The notes below the pieces were generated by a model, which worked only from the letters and a program-made list of their open reading frames with translations, was not told the DNA's origin and searched no databases. Below are positions 30,576 to 40,769 of a stretch of 64,000 nucleotides of DNA, piece by piece; within the stretch, counting starts at the first letter, position 1, and each line of letters starts with the position of its first letter. Origin of the DNA: Shinisaurus crocodilurus (taxonomy: Eukaryota; Chordata; Lepidosauria; Squamata; Shinisauridae); the NCBI GenBank assembly GCA_021292165.1, contig CM037878.1, forward strand, positions 13,078,471-13,142,470. Reading direction: 5' to 3'. Both the position numbers and the translations under genes were made by a program.

Positions 30576-31074
30576 CAGGGAGTCCGTCTTGGAGTGGAGT
30601 TGCTGCCACTCTACACAGGTGACTCTCCCTTGGGTGAAGAGGCCTTGGTTTGTAGAACTCTTGAGAGAGCAAGGAGGTTGAGAACTGAAGGATTGCCTGG
30701 GCCCATCTCCCTTACAGCTGAAATGACCCCCCACCCCACCCCAAATTTTCCTCTTTGAATTTTTTTTTAAAAAATAATGTTTTTATTGTCCCCCGGACAA
30801 ATAATAATGCAAGAGAAACACTGAACATGTAATATATTCTGCTTTGCACAACGGCTAAAATCTGAGGTTTTACAAGTGATGGAGATTAGAAGACAGTTGA
30901 TAGAATGCAAGGTTCAAAGGGCCGTCCAGCTTGCATGGAAACAGTATCTGTGTGAGGGAGTCCTTTCTATGCAGGTGGTTGACTGGAAGGAGATTCTCCC
31001 TCTGGAGCAAAGAAATAAATGGAAAACATGTCTGTAAAAATAAACCACATCTGATGGGGAATATTAGCCAAGGG
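30576..31074. other. Unannotated stretch
   Basis: AT-rich around 30755-30850 (ATAATGTTTTTATTGTCCCC); perhaps a LINE 3' UTR, not assignable. Confidence 0.3.
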
Positions 31075-31215
31075 TGCAATCCGATGCATGTTTAGCTGAG
31101 GAAAAAAAAAGTCCTACAACCCCCAGTGTTGAGGCTTCCCCAACCCATGCTGGCTGGGGATGATGGGAGTTGTAGCTCCACACAACTGGAGGGTACCAGG
31201 TTGAAGAAGGCCGGT
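31075..31215. mobile_element. Hybrid palindromic MITE (type C left arm, type B right arm)
   Basis: The left part GGGTGCAATCCGATGCATGT TTAGCTGAGGAAAAAAAAAG followed by TCCTACAACCCCCAG is type C. The right part GGGGATGATGGGAGTTGTAG with CTGGAGGGTACCAGGTTGAA GAAGGCCGG is type B. Between them is CCCCAACCCATGCTGGCTGG. Confidence 0.7.
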
Positions 31216-32271
31216 CTACGTACTTTCTGGATGTATGAATGTTAGTTAAGTATCTAATGTTCAGCATTGGCATTGCAATAGCAGTCCACGCTTGACATGC
31301 ACGAGTCATGCACGGGTGATACCTGTTTCACAGGAGATCGAGCAGCCCGGCTTGCAACAGAATTGAGGGAAATTAATATTCACTCCATTTATCCAAGCAA
31401 AACAGGTTGATTATTGGATGGTGAATTTCAGTTCTGGAATTCAAACCTTAAACTTTGAAGCCACGCCTGTCGACACCAGGATCTGAAAACTGACATTTGA
31501 AGATTTGCGGAATCTCATCATTTTGCAGAATGTTGTTTCATTTCTGTCGGCTGGGGGCTCCAGCCCCTCTGTCTTGGGGACACTATGTCTCCTGCCCCAG
31601 CTTAACAGTGAAACTGAAATAAAGTCATCATTTATTTACTTCCCCTACTCCTGTGTACGAGAATTTTGTTTCAGTTGGCAAATCATCAGAGCTTGTCCTG
31701 TTTGCATCCACAAATGTGAACGCAAATGGAAATAGGAGTGCTTTTTTTTTTTTAAAAAAAAAAGCTGGCTTGTGGCATTTTCAAGCTTGCAATCATGTTA
31801 AAGAAAGGCATCCTTTTTTTTTTTTTGAGGGGGTGCAGTTTAAAATGTGCATTTCCCCCAACTATGCATTTTCATGCTTTAGTCAATTGGTGGGGAGTGC
31901 ACTTTTCTTTTTTTAAAGTCCACTTTTAAAAAATGCACACAATCTGGTTCAAATGAAGAGAAGAAACAGGTCACAAATGATAATGAAAATGAAAGCCAGC
32001 GAAACTGAGCTTTGAAGTGTCGTTCAGAGAATGCTGGCATACTCGAGAATCCCTGGATCTCCTATCCCTACACCAGTGCCTTGGAAAGCACTCTGAATTA
32101 CTTCTTGTTTTGAAGTAAAATTAGGGACATGGAAAAGGGACTTCTCTGTGGTGACCCCTACCATGAGCAGCATCCCACCCAGGGAGACATGCTCTGCTTT
32201 CTAAATTGATGGTTGCTGTGCATTTTGATTGCTGCTGCTCTTGTTTTGATTGGGCTGCATTTACTATTTAA
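31216..32271. other. Unannotated stretch
   Basis: No exon recognised. T/A runs at 31741-31762 and 31814-31826; the stretch 31645-31945 is low in complexity. The end (32130-32230) includes GGGACTTCTCTGTGGTGACC, which resembles L2-type sequence. Confidence 0.3.
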
Positions 32272-32405
32272 GGCGCAAATCCTATGCATGTTGAGACAGA
32301 AAAAAAGGCCTACAACTCTCAGCATGCCCCAGCCAGCATGGCTGGCTGGGGCATGCTGGGAATTGTAGGCCTTTTTTCTGTCTCAACATGTATAGGATTG
32401 CACCC
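32272..32405. mobile_element. Palindromic MITE type C, well-paired
   Basis: GGCGCAAATCCTATGCATGT, TGAGACAGAAAAAAAGGCCT on the left; AGGCCTTTTTTCTGTCTCAA, CATGTATAGGATTGCACCC on the right, around GCCAGCATGGCTGGC. The core CTCAGCATGCCCCAGCCAGC is the type A core. Confidence 0.88.
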
Positions 32406-32779
32406 TTAGCATTTTAGCACATTTTAGCACATTTTAGACTGCTTTTTTACTGTGCCAACATACAATTTTATAAATCACATTGTTGTAGAAAGGTGACTCA
32501 CAGTGTTTTAACAATCCATCAAGCCGTTCCCCTTTCCCTCCACGAGACCCTCTTTATGTAGCAAAGCCTTTCATGAGGACGTGATCCATGAAGCTGATAC
32601 AAAGGGATTCAGGGATCCATTGTGAAGGATCCACGGACAGCAGGTGCAGTGGAGGGGTTTCTCAGGTGTACACCTAAAAATAGAAACGTTCGCTGTGAGA
32701 TAAAAAGGTGTTTGAAAGCATGTGTATCCTACATGCTTCAGCTCTTGTCCGAGTGTACACTTGACTTGATGGCAAAACG
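32406..32779. other. Unannotated stretch
   Basis: Contains three copies of ATTTTAGCAC (32413-32440). Nothing else recognised. Confidence 0.3.
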
Positions 32780-32782
32780 TGG

Positions 32783-32915
32783 GTTTGTTGCAATGTGTGA
32801 ACGTATGAATCTGCCTTACCATAGATCAGGCTATCAATCCATTAGCCCAGTATTTTGGGAGCAGCTCTCTAGATATGGGAGTGGCTCTAGGCACCCAGGT
32901 GGGTCATTGGCTCCC
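32783..32915 (-). mobile_element. tRNA-Ala-like SINE tail fragment, diverged
   Basis: GTATGAATCTGCCTTACCAT, AGATCAGGCTATCAATCCAT and TAGCCCAGTATTTTGGGAGC follow the order of the inverted SINE tail and body. Weak. Confidence 0.45.
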
Positions 32916-33177
32916 TCACCAGGAAGGTCTATAAAAGCTTTATGTTCTGACTGGGACGTTGCCTGGACTAGGATAGCCTTTCCCTGCCTCTTTGCTGGTT
33001 CTCTGGCCTGGCTTGGCCCCATCGGCTCCTGGCTCCCACTTGACGGATGCCTGCAGTTCAGCCCTGGCAGGAATGAGATGTCACTGAGAGTCAGAGAGAG
33101 AGAGAGAGAGTGTATTTGATTGATTCGTGAACTATGGTCTCTCCTGGACGGCCACAGTGATACAGGCGCTAGTAACC

Positions 33178-33259
33178 TCAAGGAGGAGGAGGATTATGTA
33201 AGCCGCCTTGGGTTCCTTTCAGGAAAAAAGGCGGGGTATAAATATAATAAATAAATAAA
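33178..33259 (+). mobile_element. CORE-SINE, 3' tail only
   Basis: GGAGGATTATGTAAGCCGCC TTGGGTTCCTTTCAGG and GGGGTATAAATATAATAAAT; joined directly to an L2-like fragment. Confidence 0.85.
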
Positions 33260-33520
33260 GGGACTGTACTGGCTGCCTATTCGCTACTGGGTCAGGTTTA
33301 AGGTTCTGGTACTTGTGTACAAAGTCCAAAACTACTTGGGACCAGGTTACCTGAGAGAGCGCCTCCTCCCATACCAACCTTGCCTGGTCACTGAGGTCAT
33401 CAGATGGCATGCCCCTGGTGGTTCCTCATGGACCTCTGGCTCGATTGGAGTCCACCAGGAGAAGAGCCTTCAATGCAGCGGCTCCATTTCTGTGGAGCTC
33501 CCTGCCTCTGGCATACCCTC
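33260..33520 (+). mobile_element. L2-like LINE fragment
   Basis: The + strand encodes LYWLPIRYWVRFKVLVLVYK VQNYLGPGYLRERLLPYQ, the motif that begins the HWLP-type C-terminal stretch of L2-like ORF2, and later CGGCTCCATTTCTGTGGAGC. Frameshifted and truncated. Confidence 0.82.
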
Positions 33521-34090
33521 CAACATTTCACAGATGCAAATAGGGAAACACATGTGAATTTGTAAGAGGTATGGTTAAGCAACATGAAGGTGTGATCAAG
33601 AGGGTGTGGCCAGGCAACATGAGGGCCGTGGCCAAGGGTATAGCCACCCCCCCCCCAGGATGCTCTAACCTTTTAAGGGCTCCGGCCACTCTGAAGCCAC
33701 TTTGATCGCCAGACCCATGATGATGGTGGTGACTGCTGTTGTTGTCATTATTATTATTGTACCATCAATGTGCATGGTTCTTTACCGAGTATAAGAGAAC
33801 AGTTCCCTGCCCCACAGAGCTTACAATCTAAAATGTAATATAGAGGTGACAACAAATGGTAGGAAGGGGTAAACCTGGGGAGGAATATGCCATTATTTCA
33901 GTCAAACATAACTTTCAGCCTACTTTCCCCACATTGTGCAGGAAACTCCTTGTTTTAAAGATTTTATTTATTTATTATTATATTTGTTAATTGCCCATCT
34001 GGCCGGTCACCCGGCCACCCTCCCACTTTAAAAATGGATCCCTCAGTGGTGGCTTTGTTCTCATTAGTAGTTTGCCAAAGAAATAATAAT
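33521..34090. other. Mixed low-information stretch
   Basis: Includes a short ATT microsatellite (33745-33760), a block (CAGTTCCCTGCCCCACAGAG CTTACAATCTAAAATG) shared with the repeat at 21003, and an inverted L2-like tail (TTGCCCATCTGGCCGGTCAC) near 33985-34030. Confidence 0.45.
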
Positions 34091-34094
34091 ATTT

Positions 34095-34524
34095 AACATT
34101 TAGATGTCTCTGGCCCTATTAGGAGAGACTGAAAGAACTGGGCATGTTTAGCCTTCAGAAGAGGAGACTGAGGGGAGATATGATCGCACTCTTCAAGTAC
34201 TTGAAGGGTTGTGTCACACAGAGGAGGGCCAGGATCTCTTCTCAATCATCCCAGTTTGCAGGACACGGAATAATGGGCTCAAGTTACAGGCACCCAGATT
34301 CCGCCTAAACATCAGGAAAAAAATCCTGACTGTTAGAGCAATAAGACAATGGAACCAACTACCTATGGAGGTGGTGAACTCTCCCACTCTGGAGGCATTC
34401 AAGGTGCAGCTGGACGGCCATCTGTCAGGGATGCTTTGACTTGAATTCCTGCATTGAGCAGGGGGTTGGACTCGATGGCCTTATAGGCCCCTTCCAACTC
34501 TACTATTCTATGATTCTATGTTTC
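34095..34524 (+). mobile_element. CR1 LINE 3' end
   Basis: From TCTCTGGCCCTATTAGGAGA through CTTGAAGGGTTGTGTCACAC and GGACGGCCATCTGTCAGGGA to the ending CCCTTCCAACTCTACTATTC TATGATTCTATG. The octamer-like ATTCTATG ending is the CR1 hallmark. Confidence 0.92.
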
Positions 34525-34925
34525 TGAGTGTGCAAAGTGGTTCACAGGCCCACCCTGCAAGCTCCTATTTCCCCACTCAAAAAAAAAAAACACATGTGGG
34601 CTCTATTGTACTTTATTAACAAACAAGAACACAACAACACTATGATTGAACAATAATGCCAAATTGGAATGATGATGTTTGTTGCTGCTATTTGAGATAG
34701 GTTGGGATTTTTTTCTTTCTTTTTCTTGAGGAGGGTGTGTTTTCTGCTAACTCCCTTCTAATGCATTAAAAAAACAAAAAAACAATCCAAAATCCCTGCA
34801 GAATAATCCTAATCATTACTGTAGAAAGCTTTCTCCATTGCACTTCAGTATGTGTTAGAAAAAGACTTCCACATGGGGTACACAGGTAGAACTAACTAAA
34901 ATTTACCACTGCTCTGTAAACAGAA
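34525..34925. other. Unannotated stretch
   Basis: AT-rich with A runs near 34579 and 34770; no exon or named repeat. Confidence 0.3.
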
Positions 34926-34927
34926 TA

Positions 34928-35010
34928 ACAGTGCAATCCTATGCATGTGTACTCAGAAGTAAGTCCTATTACGTTCAATGGGACTTACTCACAGGAAAGT
35001 GTGTATATTC
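34928..35010. mobile_element. MITE with GTAAGTCC palindrome (type O)
   Basis: CAGTGCAATCCTATGCATGT, GTACTCAGAAGTAAGTCCTA and TCAATGGGACTTACTCACAG form the usual short foldback of this very common squamate-type repeat. Further, more decayed copies lie near 51905 and 54203. Confidence 0.75.
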
Positions 35011-35561
35011 TAAAGTAATCTACAACACTGACCATCACATCTTGTGGCAGTATATTGATTATGCATTGTGTGAAGAAGTATCGTGTAATTGAGGGATAAT
35101 TGTGAAATGCTGCTCCTTGCTAGAAGAAGAGGTAGCAGCAGCAGTGCCAGTGCTAGGATGACTTTTCCAGAATTATATTATTATCGAATAGCTTATATAT
35201 TATAATTATTACATTATTATATAATATATTATTTTATAATATTTTACAAATGGCTTAAAAAATTTTTTTTAACCTTACTTAAACCCTTAATTGTTGATAT
35301 CTGGTGTTTTTAAGGGGGTGGGGTCAGTGCTTGCAAGTCAATTTATTTTTGTTTTAAAATTGTCAGGATTGGCACAAATTCAACAGGTGAAGCTTCCCCC
35401 CCCCCCCAAATATGGAGCTTCAGAGAGAGGGGAAGTTTCTTGCATTTCTTTCTTACACTGTACTTCACCTGTTAGAGGCACAGAGTCAGCTCTGTTAGGA
35501 AATAAAATCTTTGGCAATATAAAGATAGGAATCATGTGATAAATTCCCTTATTCACCTCTC
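35011..35561. other. Unannotated AT-rich stretch
   Basis: 35165-35250 is almost pure A/T with TATTAT steps; a C run at 35395-35407. No gene. Confidence 0.35.
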
Positions 35562-35697
35562 CCTCCGACCAAGCCAGCGAGTGCAGCCTCCACCTCCTTT
35601 TCTTTTCATCCAGCAGAGGCAGCAGGTGGCCTCCGACCAAGCCAGCGAGTGCAGCCTCCACCTCCTTTTCTTTTCATCCAGCAGAGGCAGCAGGTGG
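35562..35697. repeat. Perfect 68-bp tandem duplication
   Basis: Units 35562-35629 and 35630-35697 are identical in all 68 positions; each starts CCTCCGACCAAGCCAGCGAG and ends CAGAGGCAGCAGGTGG. Either very recent, polymorphic, or an assembly artefact. Confidence 0.95.
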
Positions 35698-35796
35698 AGC
35701 ATGTGAATGCGCGCGTGCACTCACACACACACACATTCTGGTGTCTGTTCCCTCCCTGCTTACTGTGTCTCTGTGGGACATTCAAGCCTAAGTAGA

Positions 35797-35898
35797 GCTA
35801 CTTTTGAAGGGGCCATGGGCAAAATCACAGCTAAGCTAAAAGTTTTAGCTTAGCTGCAATTTTGCCCATGGCCCCTTTAAGAGCAACTTAAAGTAGCT
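35797..35898. mobile_element. Palindromic element type D
   Basis: AGCTACTTTTGAAGGGGCCA with TGGGCAAAATCACAGCTAAG on the left mirrors CTTAGCTGCAATTTTGCCCA and TGGCCCCTTTAAGAGC...AAAGTAGCT on the right. Almost no loop. Only copy in the window. Confidence 0.82.
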
Positions 35899-35989
35899 TG
35901 CAGGAAGCAGGGGAATTCGGGACTCTGCATAACAAAGCGAGAAGGGTTTTCTTGACTGTCCCTCCATTTTCAGGGCAGTTGGAGACCAT

Positions 35990-36232
35990 GCTCAGGACTA
36001 GAGGTCAGGCAAGCTCAGACACTGTGCCGCTTTCGGCACCTGCTGAAGACGTCTTTGTTCTGGGAAGCCTTCTCTGCTGCCCAACCACCATTTTAAAGTT
36101 ACCTTATTTTCAATGTATTGTTTTTGTTTCTTTTATCTGTTTTTATCTTTTTATTGTTCACCACTCCAGAAATCTGCTTAGATATACAAATACTATCTAT
36201 CAATAAATAAATAAATAAATAAATAAATAAAA
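35990..36232 (+). mobile_element. L2-like LINE tail
   Basis: GCTCAGACACTGTGCCGCTT, TCGGCACCTGCTGAAGACGT and CTTTGTTCTGGGAAGCCTTC, then a T-rich 3' UTR (ATTGTTTTTGTTTCTTTTAT) and an AAAT microsatellite (36203-36230). Confidence 0.72.
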
Positions 36233-36282
36233 GACCCACCCACCTACCCTCCACAATTCCTTGTAATGTCTGGTTTAACACA

Positions 36283-37120
36283 ATGCACACGACAGGATGT
36301 CATTGCCCCGTGCATTGCCCCGCCTCACCCTCCCATCAGTGGCTGGTAGTGGCGTGCGCAGGGCCACCCGCGGCACAACAGCATCACATTGAGCATTGTG
36401 ATAAACTAGACCTTACCGGGAGGAAAGAGAGGCACAGAGTGGCAGCTGCCACCACTCCTGACCTTTCTGCTCTTCTGCCTGTTCAAAGGCGGTCTATCTC
36501 CGAACACCAGATGCTGGAGACAGTTGACAGCGGAGGCCTGTTGTCCTTGCAGCCCGCTTGTGAGCTTCCGAAAGCACATGGACTGACTGGCTCTGGCTGG
36601 AGACAGAGCGCACAACTGGATGGGCCTCGCCCTGATCCAGCAGAGGCAGCAGCACCTCTGTGTCACGACACCTCTTTGCCACCGTGCGCCATAGGATCAG
36701 GCTTTCAGAAGAGATGTCCACTGTGAAATGCATGCTGGCCATCAAGACCAGCCTCGCATGCTTTGCTTTAATGCGATTGGGAAGCATATATTTTGATCAT
36801 CCCAAGAGCCCGTTTTTCCCGGGTCGTGCCGTCCTGCCAGCCGAGTGTGCTGCGCCGAGGGCGGGAGTGCTCCCCGCCTGCCTCTGTCCTTCAGCGGTCG
36901 CTTCATTATGGATGTCTGTCGGCGTTCCCTCCTGGACCTCCTTTGACTGGGCACATTTGTCATTGCCTTTCATCATGTGACGTTTTGTCACCCAGCGTCA
37001 CCTCTGTCATAAGTGCCCAGACGAGGGCTGGCGTTGGCGGCACTGGAGGGCGGCTGGAGCCAAATGCAGAATGAAAAGTCCTCAAAGCCCCGAGCTGCTT
37101 CTTCAGCAGCGGGGGGGGGG
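36283..37120. other. Longest repeat-free stretch between the genes
   Basis: About 840 bp without any repeat recognised, GC-richer than its surroundings and with scattered CpG (GTCGCTTCATTATG, GTCGTGCCGTCCTGCC). Frames of 100-150 codons on the + strand lack domains I know and lack splice context. It could be a decayed element or a regulatory region. Confidence 0.4.
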
Positions 37121-37122
37121 GG

Positions 37123-37167
<45 letters not shown>
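37123..37167. repeat. GT microsatellite
   Basis: About 22 GT units directly after a G run. Confidence 0.95.
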
Positions 37168-37169
<2 letters not shown>

Positions 37170-37334
37170 GAGAATGGTGGCTAAAGGCAAACCCTAATGA
37201 TTTCCCTTTGCGGTGGTGCCTAAACTGGGATATGTCAGAAAATTGAGAGGAACCCAAAGTTCACTCAATGCATAGTTAAGCTATGGAACTCAAAAGAGAA
37301 AACAGTGTGGTGTAGTGGTTAGATTGTCCTAGTG

Positions 37335-37456
37335 CAGTGTTCTCCAACCTTGGGTCCCCAGATGTTTTTTGGCCTACAACTCCCAGCTATGCTGGCTGGG
37401 GCATGCTGGGAGTTGTAGGCCAAAAACATCTGGGGACCCAAGGTTGGAGAACACTG
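37335..37456. mobile_element. Palindromic MITE type A, copy 4
   Basis: Perfect 8-bp duplication TCCTAGTG (37327-37334, 37457-37464). The left arm lacks the inner GCATGCCCCAGC part, leaving CCCAGCTATGCTGG at the tip; outer arms otherwise pair almost perfectly. Confidence 0.93.
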
Positions 37457-37464
37457 TCCTAGTG

Positions 37465-37902
37465 GTTCTATTGTTGAGGGAGCTTCCAGATGAGGCTTTC
37501 ATCATGCAATCACCTTTCCTCATTCAAGGGATTTTACAGGGGGTCCAGGTATCATCGTAACCCTCCCATGTTTTCCTACCACCCCTTCCAACCCTTCCAT
37601 GAGCAATCCGTAAGGAGGAAAAGACAGAGTAGCTGCACAGATAGTGCCTTTTGACTGGCAGTACTGGGACCCCTCCATTTGGAAGCTCCCTGAGAGCATC
37701 AGCGAGTGTATGGACGTGTGCGGGGGAGGGCATGTGTGCATAACACACTACATCAATTAAATTACTGGCCCCGCTTCAGAGACAATTCGTGGTCTCCTAA
37801 GTTCTGTTTAAATTGATGGTTCTTAGGTTCGTCATGTCTACATTGTCCCATTGATCTCAATGCTATTTTTGGCTGCTGGATAGAATAAGTGGTACTGTTT
37901 AG
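37465..37902. other. Unannotated stretch
   Basis: No repeat or exon recognised. Confidence 0.3.
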
Positions 37903-37903
37903 G

Positions 37904-38042
37904 GCAGCCTTCCCTAGACTGCAGCCCTCCAGATGTTTTGGACGACAACTCCCAGAATTCATGCCCACTGGCCATGCTGGCTGGGGGGCTGATGGGAGTT
38001 GAAGTCCATAACATCCGAAGGGTACCAGGTTGGGGAAGGCTG
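37904..38042. mobile_element. Palindromic MITE type B
   Basis: CAGCCTTCCCTAGACTGCAG, CCAGATGTTTTGGACGACAA on the left; GATGGGAGTTGAAGTCCATA and GGTACCAGGTTGGGGAAGGC TG on the right. Centre TGGCCATGCTGGCTGG. Confidence 0.85.
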
Positions 38043-38172
38043 ATTCAGGATCTGGAAGATGTTCTAGTGTAGGAGCACCAGTGGGAGATAGAGATGCTCA
38101 GTGCCAGGCCAAGGAGGTACATTACTGTGGTACACTTATTCTGGAAGATTTATGTGCCACATAGCTCTAGGC

Positions 38173-38307
38173 CAGTGTTCTCCAACCTTGGGCCCCCAGA
38201 TGTTTTTGGCCCACAACTCCCAGCATGCCCCAGCCAGCATAGCTGGCTGGGGCATGCTGGAAGCTGTAGGCCAAAAAAAACCTGGGACCCAAGGCTGGAG
38301 AACACTG
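38173..38307. mobile_element. Palindromic MITE type A, copy 5
   Basis: Perfect 8-bp duplication CTCTAGGC (38165-38172, 38308-38315). Full-length arms, but with several differences in one arm only (for example AAGCTGTAGG on the right, GGCCCACAAC on the left). It behaves as a copy whose arms have drifted independently. Confidence 0.93.
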
Positions 38308-38496
38308 CTCTAGGCTCTTTCCCCAAATATCATTCTCCAATGGATGGTAGCAAGAATAGGCATATTAAATTCAGAGCCTAAACCTATTTGTCCTAAGCAG
38401 CTTGGAATAGACTTGGCAGTCACCCCATACTTACAAAGGGTGTGGAGTTAAAAATGGACCTGCCTGGCTCCTGCTAAAAGAATTTTAGGGTGAAAT

Positions 38497-38581
38497 AATA
38501 ATAATAATTATTATTATTATTATCATCACCATCGTCATCATCATCACCATCGTCGTCATCATCATCATCATCATCATCTAT
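38497..38581. repeat. Compound ATT / ATC / GTC trinucleotide microsatellite
   Basis: AATAATAATTATTATTATTA passes into ATCACCATCGTCATCATC and back into a pure ATC run. Confidence 0.92.
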
Positions 38582-38975
38582 TTATCACCCATCTGGCCAG
38601 CAACCGGCCACCCTGGGCGATGTACATAGGATAAAAACAAGATAAAATACATTTAAAACAGTATAAAAATTTTAAAATCTTAACCCACCCCATATTCCCA
38701 GCCTGAACAGCCAGGTTTTTAATGAGCGGCGGAAGCTCAGCAGAGAGGGGGCATGGCGGAGGTCACTCGGGAGAGAGTTCCACAATATGGGGGGCCGCCA
38801 CAGAAAAGGCCCTCTTCCTCGTCCCCACCAGTCTAGCTGCTCGGGCTGAAGGGACAAGGAGAAGGCCGTCTGTGGCAGATCTTGTTGAGCGGCCTACTTG
38901 GTGTTGCTGGAGACGCTCCTTGAGAAATGTTCGATGAGCTGAATTTAGGGATTGGATAGAGGAGGGACTGAGAAG
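38582..38975 (-). mobile_element. L2-like LINE 3' part
   Basis: The + strand starts with the inverted tail CACCCATCTGGCCAGCAACC GGCCACCCTGGGCGATGTAC. The - strand then reads SFRRSLKTWLFR, WRPPILWNSLPSDLRHAPSL and SVAAPHIVELSPE, the C-terminal L2-like motifs in shifted frames. Confidence 0.82.
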
Positions 38976-39469
38976 TGGTACTGCTGTCTGTGAGGAACTA
39001 GCAGCCCCACCCCCACCCCGTGTGCTTGCCCCTGCACCTCTGTCTACCTGCTCAGCCTGTACATTTGTAAATAAGCATGAATACAAAGACACCTATGTCT
39101 AGTGTTCTCCTTTCCAAAAGGAAATTGCTCCATAGAGACAGACCAGGTGTGCCTTTCGAGCGCTCGCTGAAGGGCGAGGCACAGAACAATGCAGAGGCCC
39201 TGCTGAACGAACACCTTTTGAGCTGCGCTTGAGATGCCAGCACCTGTTCATTGCTCCCCTAACTAAATGATGATAGCTGTCATTGAAACACGAGATGAGC
39301 CCCCGCTGGATCACTCCACAGCCCCATCTGTGCCACCATCCAGTTCCCCACAGTGGCCAATCAGGTGCACCAGAGACACCCAGAAACAGGACATGGGTGG
39401 GGGGGGAAGAGAGCACCCTCCTGTTGTTGCTCTCTGGTACCGTAATTCAGTGGCAAACTGCCTCTGATC
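38976..39469. other. Unannotated stretch
   Basis: CCTGTACATTTGTAAATAAG at 39055 leads to a possible AATAAG; otherwise nothing recognised. Confidence 0.3.
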
Positions 39470-39700
39470 CTGGAGGTGGCATATAGCCATGGATTGCCTT
39501 CTCTGTGAATTTGTCCAATCCCCTTTTAAAGCTGTCAAAGTTGGTGGCTGTCGCTACATCTTGCAGAAGTGAATTCCATAGGTTAACAATGTGCTGTGTG
39601 AAGAAGTACTTCCTTTTGTCTGTTCTGGATCTCCCACCATTGTTATACTCCTGGCTAGCTTCCCTCAACTTCTCTTTCTCACAGAGGTGCTGAACTCACC
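39470..39700 (-). mobile_element. CR1 LINE fragment
   Basis: The + strand reads GGTGGCATATAGCCATGGAT, CCAATCCCCTTTTAAAGCTG and GTGAATTCCATAGGTTAACA, matching the inverted CR1 blocks at 49833 and 55931. The - strand gives IVNLWNSLLQDVATATNFDS FKRGLDKF, as expected from CR1-type 3' sequence. Confidence 0.8.
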
Positions 39701-39762
39701 TGCCTGCTTTAACTCGTCTTTGCCTTGATGCTCTGTCACCGGGACTAAGATGTTTCATCATA

Positions 39763-39938
39763 GATTTCATAGATCATAGAGTTGGAAGGGGCCTACAAGG
39801 CCATCGAGTCCAACCCCCTGCTCAAGTGCAGGAAACTAGAGGAGGGGTCTCCCATTCAAGTAATAACCAGGCCTGACCCTGCTTAGCTTTCCACGCTCAG
39901 ACAAGCTGAGGCTGAGCCAGCGTGAGCCACAGGCCTGC
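39763..39938 (-). mobile_element. 5S rRNA-derived SINE with CR1-like tail, copy 3
   Basis: The best preserved copy: + strand CATAGAGTTGGAAGGGGCCT ACAAGGCCATCGAGTCCAAC, then GGGTCTCCCATTCAAGTAAT, ACCAGGCCTGACCCTGCTTA GCTTTCC. It is inverted like the other two. Confidence 0.88.
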
Positions 39939-40404
39939 AGTTGGGACATCCCTCATGCTCATGCAGCTGGGCTCCCTTGCCAGCTTGTCTTTCCTCAGTG
40001 CCTAAGCGTCATCTGTAGAGGACATGAAAAGGCTCAATGACCTCTTATTGATTACCGGATGAGCTATTGGGGATTTATGACCCATAGCAAATAGCAGGGA
40101 CATTGTACTCACGATGAGACATTGAGTTGCCTAACAATCAATGCCTTGCAATGGCTGGTTGTGCATAGCTCTTCAAGCTGCCAGGCTTTGTCTGAGCTGG
40201 ATGTATCTGTCACTTTGGGAAGTGGGTGCGATTCGGCCCCCACGCCCAGCTTAGCAGAGAGAAATCCCGGGGGTGACAAGTGCTGAGCCAAGCTCCCCTT
40301 ATATTGATACAGCTGGCATTTCTCTGTTCCCCTTAGTCCTACGTAATACGCAGGAGGCTAAGCATTCATCTCCACCCTGCAGTGACAGCAGAGGTGTTAT
40401 ATTT
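39939..40404. other. Unannotated stretch
   Basis: No repeat or exon recognised. Confidence 0.3.
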
Positions 40405-40677
40405 TATTATTTATTTCATTTATTATATTTATACCCTGCCTTTTTTCCTGTAAGGAACCCAAGGCAACTTACATCTTCCTCCTCTCCATTTTAACCTCAC
40501 AACAACCCTGTGATGTAGGTTAGGCTGCGAGTCAGTGACTGGCCCAAAGTCACCCAGTGAGTAGCTGGTAACTAGGAGGGAGACCCCCATCTCCAGAGTC
40601 CCCTTCCAACAACTTCAGCCAGTGGGAATAGAACCGATCTCCACCCACCTCTCACCACTACGCCACACTGGCTCTCA
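40405..40677 (-). mobile_element. CORE-SINE, full length with small insertion
   Basis: AT-rich tail (TTATTTCATTTATTATATTT) followed by TAAGGAACCCAAGGCAACTT, TCACAACAACCCTGTGATGT and CACCACTACGCCACACTGGC. About 30 extra bases lie between the CORE and the B box. Confidence 0.85.
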
Positions 40678-40769
40678 CAATACAGTCACAATACAGATAC
40701 CTATACCTCGAAGATCTAGCACTGGCGTTGTTCGGATGGCTGTGTAGATACGGGTGAAGATACAGGTAA

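Noticed and set aside
36990..37257. Cys/Val and Thr/His repeat frames
   Set aside because: Direct translation of the GT microsatellite.
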